Source of the DNA: Candidatus Rokuibacteriota bacterium
GTDB lineage: Bacteria; Methylomirabilota; Methylomirabilia; Rokubacteriales; JACOUJ01
Direction: 5' to 3'
DNA: 10,739 nt
NCBI GenBank assembly: GCA_016177865.1
Contig: JACOUJ010000267.1
Location: 1 to 10,739, forward strand
The stretch's first letter is position 1, and each line of letters begins with the position of its first letter. Positions 6,064 through 10,739 of this stretch are shown piece by piece. Under the pieces are notes generated by a model. That model made no database searches. It saw nothing but the letters and a program-made list of their open reading frames with translations, and was not told the origin of the DNA. A program made the translations under genes and the position numbers.

Positions 6064-6993
6064 ATGCCCCCTGTCCGAAAGGTGATCATTCTGGGGTCCG
6101 GACCTGCCGGGCTCACGGCGGCTATCTACGCAGGCAGGGGTAATCTCGTCCCGCTGGTGCTCGCCGGGAGTCAGCCCGGTGGCCAGTTGACGCTCACCAC
6201 GCTGGTGGAGAACTTCCCCGGATTCGTAGACCCCATTATGGGGCCGGACCTGATGACGGTCATGCGGAAGCAGGCCGAACATTTCGGAACTGAGATCCGG
6301 GACGAAGATGCGGTCGCCGTAGACCTGCGGGTCCATCCCTTCACGGTGAAGACGACGGACGCCACCTATCAATCACAGGCCCTCATTATCGCCACGGGGG
6401 CATCGGCAAAACTCCTGGGTCTGGAGTCCGAACGGCGGCTCTTGGGGCGGGGCATGTCCACCTGCGCGACCTGCGACGGGTTTTTCTTCAAGGATCAGGA
6501 GATCGTGGTAGTCGGGGGCGGAGACTCGGCGATGGAAGAAGCGCTCTTCCTGACAAAGTTTGCCACCCACGTCGAGGTTATCCACCGGCGAAACCACCTC
6601 CGCGCCTCCAAGATCATGCAGGACCGCGCCAGACGAAACGAAACGATCGGCTTCACGTGGGACACGGTGGTGGAGGAGATCCTTGGGGCTGACAAGGTCG
6701 CCGGCGTTCGCCTCCGGGATCTCAAGACGGGAGCGGTCTGGGAGCGTCCCTGCCAGGGGGTCTTTGTGGCGATCGGTCACACCCCGAACACTGAGCTTTT
6801 TGCCGACCTGCTTGAACTGAACGACAGGGGATACATCGCCACCCGTCCATGGAGCACGGTCACCAGTATCTCAGGGGTCTTTGCCGCGGGAGACGTCCAG
6901 GATAACGTCTTCCGCCAGGCCGTGACCGCGGCGGGAACCGGATGCATGGCGGCGATGGAGGCAGAGCGCTACTTAGAATCTCTCCACGATTAG
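6064..6993 (+). CDS. trxB: Thioredoxin reductase (NADPH)
   Basis: Flavoenzyme that passes electrons from NADPH through FAD and a redox-active disulfide to thioredoxin in the cytoplasm. The FAD-binding GSGPAGLTAA is at residues 11-20, the redox motif CATC at 134-137 (followed by Asp138), and the NADPH-binding GGGDSAMEEA follows at about 157-166. The HRRNHLRAS segment carries the arginines that bind the NADPH 2'-phosphate, pointing to NADPH preference. The second FAD motif, FAAGDVQD, is near the C-terminus. The 309-residue length is that of low-molecular-weight bacterial TrxB. It has its own extended -10 promoter and strong Shine-Dalgarno, so it is probably a single-gene unit. It ends with TAG 6991-6993, facing the convergent kinase gene. 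No thioredoxin gene lies nearby. Confidence 0.95.
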   Translation: MPPVRKVIILGSGPAGLTAAIYAGRGNLVPLVLAGSQPGGQLTLTTLVENFPGFVDPIMGPDLMTVMRKQAEHFGTEIRDEDAVAVDLRVHPFTVKTTDATYQSQALIIATGASAKLLGLESERRLLGRGMSTCATCDGFFFKDQEIVVVGGGDSAMEEALFLTKFATHVEVIHRRNHLRASKIMQDRARRNETIGFTWDTVVEEILGADKVAGVRLRDLKTGAVWERPCQGVFVAIGHTPNTELFADLLELNDRGYIATRPWSTVTSISGVFAAGDVQDNVFRQAVTAAGTGCMAAMEAERYLESLHD

Positions 6994-7212
6994 CTAGTGC
7001 CGCGCCGATATATGTCGCTTCACCGCGTTCTCGGTCGTCACCAGTACCTTTGCGGGCACCGAGTCCCGCCGCAGGTGGGCTTGGTCGTACGCTCCGGTTG
7101 GCTCCTCCCTCGGGCCTTGTGCTGCTCGCATCTCGGCGCGGCACGAGTGTGGCGTCAAAACCAAAGTCTGGCAGAAACGTGCAGAGGTTGGGCGAACAAG
7201 CGGGCTAGCTAG
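6991..7212. other. Convergent intergenic region with TAGCTAG at both ends
   Basis: This is the gap between the convergent trxB and kinase genes. TAGCTAG occurs at 6991-6997 (covering the trxB stop) and again at 7206-7212 (covering the kinase stop, read on the other strand). Between them lies the inverted-repeat segment described separately, plus 61 bases (7145-7205) in which I see no gene, tRNA or intrinsic terminator for either gene. A frame on the minus strand could give about 45 residues from ATG 7132 to the TAG at 6996-6994, but it has no recognisable domain or convincing ribosome-binding site. Confidence 0.45.
6997..7144. repeat. 148-base segment bounded by 15-base inverted repeats (MITE-like candidate)
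   Basis: GTGCCGCGCCGATAT (6997-7011) is matched at 7130-7144 by its reverse complement with a single mismatch (14 of 15). The 118 bases between carry no convincing gene; a smaller stem (TGCGG/CCGCA on the minus strand) sits in the middle. The layout of short terminal inverted repeats around a non-coding core in a convergent intergenic gap is what a miniature inverted-repeat element or a dispersed palindromic repeat looks like. A perfect target-site duplication directly outside the inverted repeats is not seen. It is also possible that the segment is simply a long RNA hairpin serving as a transcript-end barrier. Confidence 0.55.
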
Positions 7213-9491
7213 CCGGGTCCGGGTCTTCGGGGACGCGGGTTGAGGAGCGAGAGGAGCTCTTCCACCTTGAACGGCTTGGTGACATACCGACAACCGAGCT
7301 CCTGGAGGAAGGACTGAGTCTTCGGGTTGACGACATCTCCGGTACAAAAGACGATCCGCTCTGCGAGGTGAGGCCAGCGTGCTTGCGCCTCGGCATAAAA
7401 GGTCTTCCCGTCCATGTCAGGCATCTTCATGTCGCAGATAACGAGGTCATAGGACAAGGTCTCAATCCACCGAAGCGCCTCTCGCCCGCTACTCGTGGTG
7501 TGGGCGACATGGCCGTAATTGGCCAGGGCTTCCCGGAGGACCTCTCGGACTGCTTGCTCGTCATCAATGACGAGAATCCGGTGGCCCGGGCTGGGCCAGG
7601 CTTTTTGAGTGTCGCCCTCGGACCGTTCCTCCGTGGTCACAAAGATGGGGAGGGTCACTCGAAAGCTCGCCCCCGCCCCGGGAACTGAGGTGCACGTGAT
7701 CTCTCCACCATGCTCCTCGATAATCCCGTGGCAGATGGCGAGGCCGAGTCCCGTCCCTTCCCCGACAGGTTTCGTGGTGAAAAAGGGATTAAAGACATGG
7801 GGGAGAATCTCCGGGGAGATGCCGGGGCCGTCGTCCGCGACTTCAATGCCGATCGCGGGTCGCCCGAACCGGTCCCTCGTCCGGAAGGTCCGAAGGCTGA
7901 GCCGCCCTCGTCCGCGGGTGGTCGTCATGGCATAGTGCGCGTTGTTAATGAGATTCAGCAAGACCTGCTGAAGCTGTTGCGGATCGCCCTGGGTGGGGCT
8001 GAGTCTCTCGTCAATCTCCCGAATAACCTCCACATTGTCCACCTTCAGGTGGTAGGCCCGAAGCTCGATGGTCCGGTCGAGAATCTCATTGACATTCAAG
8101 AGTCGCCGATCGCCCCGACTCTTCCGCGCGAAGGTCAAGAGGTTTCTCACGATCTTGGCGGCCCGTTCAGCCTGGGAGAGGATCGCCTCCGCCTTGGCGC
8201 GCAAGGCCTCGTCCTTCGAGTCTCCGAGCAAGAGCTGGGCGTAGCCCATCACCACACTCAGGGGGTTATTCAACTCGTGGGCCACACCGGAGATGAGCTG
8301 CCCCATGGCAGAGAGTTTTTCTGACTGCAGGAGCTGCTCGTGAGCTTGGCGGAGCCGGAGGTAGGAATCCTGAAGCTGTAGGTTTGCGGCGCTCAGGGAA
8401 CGGCCCATCTCACGGGCCTCTGCCTCTTGGGCTTGGAGCCGGGCAAAGAGCTCGGCGTTCTCCAGAGCGATCCCGAGTTGCAGGGCCACTGCCTCCAAGA
8501 GGGAAGGGGAGACCGAAGGCGGGGTCTCCCTTTGATAGAAAAGGGTGAGGACGCCGGCGAATCGGTTCTTGATGAAGATCGGGACTCCGATGACCGACAA
8601 GAACCCGGCGGACAGGAGGGCGGCCCGGACCTCCGGGCCAAAAGGGCCATCCCCAATCCGATGCTGGAAGACCTCGCCCGGCTTCACCTGGTGAACGAAA
8701 GGATTATTCTGAAGCGGAATCGAATGAACGGTCGCGACTCCAATGCTGGCCTCAACGGTCAGGAGCTGCCGCTCCTCGTCCACGAGGCGAACGATTCCTC
8801 CATCAGCGTGAGTGACAGCCACAACCGCCTCAATGGCCCGCGCCAACATCTCGGTGCGGTCCTGTGGGTGGGCGAGAGCTTTGGCGATGGACTCCAGGGT
8901 CAAGAGCTCCTGCGTCTCCCGCGGAAGGATCTCCGCGATCGGCTGCCGCGCTCCGATGTCTCTCCCGGTGCGGCGGCCAGGTCGCTTCGTCCCCACAGCC
9001 CTGCCGTTTTTGATTGCCCGGCCGATGCCGACGCAAACCGTCTCGACCACGCGCTGCGAAGGAAGGGGAGGGCGGCGGGAGCCCCTGAAGAGGAGGGTCA
9101 GCGTCCCCACGGGGGATTTCCCCAGGGGAAGGACGATCAAGGACGGGCGGGTCGCAGAGGAGATGACCGCCCGCCGCGTTCGCATGACCTCTCCTTGAGG
9201 TGTTTCATTTGACGGCCGCATCGTCACAAATCTCTGTTCGCGCTTGCCCAAACCGTAATGACCGGCCAGACGGAGGCGACCGGTTCCGTCGGGGAGATGG
9301 ATGACAGCCGCCCTTGCCCGGAAGATTTCAGCGGAAACGGCAGAGGCCTTGGCGCAAAGGTCGGCGAGGGATTGGGCTCCGCCAAGATATCCCTTCAGCG
9401 TTGAGGCGAGAGCCCTGGGGGAGGGATTCACACGGACCTCACACTCGATGTCTGATTCTACTCTGCCCGGCTCAGGGTGTCTATTGCTCAA
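7209..9491 (-). CDS. Hybrid sensor histidine kinase, GAF-GAF-HisKA-HATPase-REC
   Basis: A 760-residue soluble hybrid kinase with no transmembrane segments visible. It reads as a first GAF-like domain (about 30-165), a second GAF (about 200-345), a coiled-coil linker (about 345-395), HisKA with phospho-acceptor His405 in VAHELNNPL, and a HATPase with N-box NLINNA (513-518), G1 DDGPGI (553-558), and F/G2 box FFTTKPVGEGTGLGL (570-584). A C-terminal receiver has acidic pair Asp643/Asp644, phospho-acceptor Asp687, Thr717 and Lys739. All key residues are present. The start is TTG 9491, overlapping the aspartate dehydrogenase stop as TTGA; GTG at residue 21, with GAGG just upstream, is an alternative. 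There is no DNA-binding output domain and no separate response regulator in the window. It probably senses a cytosolic ligand through the GAF domains; what ligand is unknown. Confidence 0.92.
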   Translation of the reverse strand: MSNRHPEPGRVESDIECEVRVNPSPRALASTLKGYLGGAQSLADLCAKASAVSAEIFRARAAVIHLPDGTGRLRLAGHYGLGKREQRFVTMRPSNETPQGEVMRTRRAVISSATRPSLIVLPLGKSPVGTLTLLFRGSRRPPLPSQRVVETVCVGIGRAIKNGRAVGTKRPGRRTGRDIGARQPIAEILPRETQELLTLESIAKALAHPQDRTEMLARAIEAVVAVTHADGGIVRLVDEERQLLTVEASIGVATVHSIPLQNNPFVHQVKPGEVFQHRIGDGPFGPEVRAALLSAGFLSVIGVPIFIKNRFAGVLTLFYQRETPPSVSPSLLEAVALQLGIALENAELFARLQAQEAEAREMGRSLSAANLQLQDSYLRLRQAHEQLLQSEKLSAMGQLISGVAHELNNPLSVVMGYAQLLLGDSKDEALRAKAEAILSQAERAAKIVRNLLTFARKSRGDRRLLNVNEILDRTIELRAYHLKVDNVEVIREIDERLSPTQGDPQQLQQVLLNLINNAHYAMTTTRGRGRLSLRTFRTRDRFGRPAIGIEVADDGPGISPEILPHVFNPFFTTKPVGEGTGLGLAICHGIIEEHGGEITCTSVPGAGASFRVTLPIFVTTEERSEGDTQKAWPSPGHRILVIDDEQAVREVLREALANYGHVAHTTSSGREALRWIETLSYDLVICDMKMPDMDGKTFYAEAQARWPHLAERIVFCTGDVVNPKTQSFLQELGCRYVTKPFKVEELLSLLNPRPRRPGPG

Positions 9492-10291
9492 GCCCCGAGT
9501 TGCAGCGGGCTCACCAAGTCACGCAGCGTGGCGATGGCTGAAAGGGCCGCTAGGCGGCCGGTGCGCGGATTTTCGACAGAGGGAACATTCTCGATGTGCA
9601 CGTTGAGTGTGCCGAAGCCGCCCTCCACTCGGATATCGTGAACGTTTCGTGTGAGCCCCGGGACGGCGAGAATTCGAATCCGAGTCGCATCAGGCCCGAG
9701 CCCGGCGAGAGAGAGGGCCGCCACCACGTTGACATTCGCGGGAAATCCCCGGCACGCCTCCCGCGCCGGCCCCTCGAAGACGAGAGTCTCGGCCGCGAGC
9801 CCTTCGAGCGAAATGCCGCGCTCGACGAGATAGGGCGCTCCCCTGAGACCTGCGGGCGACTTTCGGGTTTCCATCGTGATCCTCTCGACCGAACCAAGGC
9901 AAGCGGCCTTCACCCCGTCCAGGCCTGCAATTGCTCCGGATGGGACATGAATCCTCGCGCCGTGGCGCTCGGCCAGGGAGGCCCACTCCGGATGGTCGAG
10001 GAGGGCCCCGACACTCATGACGAGGAGATCTCGGCCCGCCTCAAGGACTTGAGGCGCCAGCTCCTCTAGGAGGGTTCGGGTTGCGGCCTCGACCACAATG
10101 TCTGAAGCCTCGATGAGCTTCGAAAGCGGGAGGAAGGGAGGGGGGGAGGCCAGGGAGGCGAGGAAATCGGTCGCCCTGGCCTCATTGCGGCTGAGGCCCC
10201 CGACAAGGTGAAGATTGGGGAGGCCAGCATCCAGGGCGCGGCAGACCGACTTTCCGATCGTCCCGAGCCCCACGATGCCGACGGCGATCAT
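9488..10291 (-). CDS. nadX: L-aspartate dehydrogenase (NadX family)
   Basis: NAD(P)-dependent enzyme interconverting L-aspartate with iminoaspartate/oxaloacetate plus ammonia; family members serve NAD synthesis or aspartate metabolism. The Rossmann motif GIVGLGTIG is at residues 5-13. The family blocks PSGAIAGLDG, NVNVVAALSLAG and RNVHDI are present, with His218 in the last at about the position of the family's catalytic histidine. A C-terminal ENVPSVENPRTGRLAALSA block is highly typical. I place the start at ATG 10291, giving 267 residues, the family's usual length. It has a clear GGTGGAG eight bases upstream and follows the tctA stop by two bases. The frame opens further upstream to 10429, but those 46 residues are Pro/Arg/Ala-rich, overlap tctA and look non-coding. 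Neighbouring TctA suggests coupling to carboxylic-acid uptake. Confidence 0.9.
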   Translation of the reverse strand: MIAVGIVGLGTIGKSVCRALDAGLPNLHLVGGLSRNEARATDFLASLASPPPFLPLSKLIEASDIVVEAATRTLLEELAPQVLEAGRDLLVMSVGALLDHPEWASLAERHGARIHVPSGAIAGLDGVKAACLGSVERITMETRKSPAGLRGAPYLVERGISLEGLAAETLVFEGPAREACRGFPANVNVVAALSLAGLGPDATRIRILAVPGLTRNVHDIRVEGGFGTLNVHIENVPSVENPRTGRLAALSAIATLRDLVSPLQLGA

Positions 10292-10293
10292 CT

Positions 10294-10739
10294 CTAGAAC
10301 TCCACCTCTTGTTCTTCCGACTGAGCAAGGCGAGCCTGCTGGCGGCGGTGCTGCCAGAGCGCCAGCACGACCGACAGGACGGATAGCCCGAGCATCGCGC
10401 CGGAGAGGGAGCGGGTCACAAATAGCCACGGGTTCGAGTCGGTCATCAGCGCCCGCACCAGGTTAATCTCGATCTGGTCGCCGAGGATGACACCGAGAAT
10501 AAGCGGCGCCAGCGGAAACCCGAACTTCACGAGCAGGTAGCCGAGTACGCCGAAGAGCAGCAGCGCGTAGACGTTGTCCATGGTGTTGTTGAGCGCGTAG
10601 GCGCCGATGACGCAAAAGACCAGAACAATCGGGATCAGGATCGACTTCGGCACCTGGAGGATCTTGAGATAGAAGCGCGCGCCGAGCCACTGGAGCACGA
10701 TCATGACAGGGTGGGCAAGGAGGTACGCGGCGAAGATCC
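10294..10739 (-). CDS. tctA: Tripartite tricarboxylate transporter permease TctA, C-terminal part (cut by window edge)
   Basis: C-terminal roughly 148 residues of the large membrane subunit of a tripartite tricarboxylate transporter, which takes up citrate-like or other carboxylates with a periplasmic TctC protein and small TctB. The visible part has hydrophobic segments ILIPIVLVFCVIGAYAL, VYALLLFGVLGYLLV and AMLGLSVLSVVLAL. It also has the family landmarks NNTMDNV and GFPLAPLILGVILGD, followed by the loop leading to TRSLSGAMLGL. The frame is open to base 10739, so the N-terminal two thirds lie outside the window; the ATG at 10704 is internal, not a start. The gene ends in a charged tail, EEQEVEF, and its stop is two bases before the aspartate dehydrogenase ATG. 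The transported acid cannot be told from this piece. Confidence 0.9.
   Translation of the reverse strand, partial: IFAAYLLAHPVMIVLQWLGARFYLKILQVPKSILIPIVLVFCVIGAYALNNTMDNVYALLLFGVLGYLLVKFGFPLAPLILGVILGDQIEINLVRALMTDSNPWLFVTRSLSGAMLGLSVLSVVLALWQHRRQQARLAQSEEQEVEF
10300..10306 (-). promoter_or_regulatory. Shine-Dalgarno fixing the aspartate dehydrogenase start
   Basis: Read on the minus strand, GGTGGAG lies eight bases before ATG 10291 and inside the last codons of tctA. It favours this start over the longer open frame and suggests translational coupling with tctA. Confidence 0.65.

Noticed and set aside
6994..7208. tRNA, CRISPR or group II intron fragment in the convergent gap.
   Set aside because: I see no T-loop (GGTTCRANNCC-like) or anticodon stem, no regularly spaced repeats, and no intron domain V-like hairpin.
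6994..7347. A 117-codon minus-strand frame across the trxB/kinase gap.
   Set aside because: Its first half is a shadow of the kinase receiver domain and its second half lies within the inverted-repeat segment. It has no domain match or ribosome-binding site.
7710..8324. Long plus-strand frames opposite the kinase gene (for example 7710-8324 and 8427-9212).
   Set aside because: They lie antisense to well-supported kinase domains and their translations show no family motifs; such frames are common in GC-rich DNA.
10292..10429. Longer start of the aspartate dehydrogenase at 10429.
   Set aside because: The 46 extra residues are low-complexity Pro/Arg/Ala, precede the Rossmann motif with no family match and overlap the tctA coding region. 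ATG 10291 has a good Shine-Dalgarno.

Overview
This window comes from a GC-rich bacterial chromosome (about 60 % GC judged by eye). It is gene-dense, with short intergenic gaps and frequent stop/start overlaps. The mix of genes resembles uncultured soil or sediment lineages such as Rokubacteria/NC10 (Methylomirabilota) or Deltaproteobacteria-like groups. These genes are a branched-chain amino-acid-type (Liv/HAAT) ABC transporter with an acyl-CoA ligase embedded in it, a tripartite tricarboxylate transporter (TctA) and a GAF-containing hybrid histidine kinase. The taxonomic guess is inference only; there is no marker gene in the window.

Region 1 (78-5545, + strand) is one tightly packed operon: livG, livF, a long-chain-type acyl-CoA ligase, livM, livH and a 71-residue stand-alone biotinyl-carrier domain. 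Gaps run from a 7-base overlap to 24 bases. All membrane and ATPase parts of a HAAT transporter are present, but no periplasmic binding protein lies inside the window. A plausible reading is uptake of an organic acid or fatty/aromatic acid, then CoA activation by the ligase and possibly a biotin-dependent carboxylation step.

Region 2 (5546-6993, + strand) holds a clear sigma70-type promoter (extended -10), a roughly 90-base leader ending in a strong intrinsic terminator, and then a 67-residue cold-shock protein with a TTG start. The csp gene is followed by a second strong intrinsic terminator. An extended -10 promoter directly abuts this terminator and drives trxB (thioredoxin reductase). The terminator between the csp promoter and the csp start suggests transcription attenuation, or a small RNA with read-through.

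Region 3 (6994-7208) separates the convergent trxB and kinase genes. It holds no convincing gene. It does contain a 148-base segment bounded by 15-base near-perfect inverted repeats, and copies of TAGCTAG at both gene ends.

Region 4 (7209-10739, - strand) reads, in transcription order: the C-terminal part of TctA (cut by the window edge), an NadX-type L-aspartate dehydrogenase, and a 760-residue hybrid sensor kinase (GAF-GAF-HisKA-HATPase-REC). The tctA/aspDH gap is 2 bases and the aspDH/kinase junction is a TTGA start-stop overlap, so the three are probably co-transcribed. Most of the window is ordinary metabolism and transport. The most unusual features are the csp leader terminator and the inverted-repeat element.
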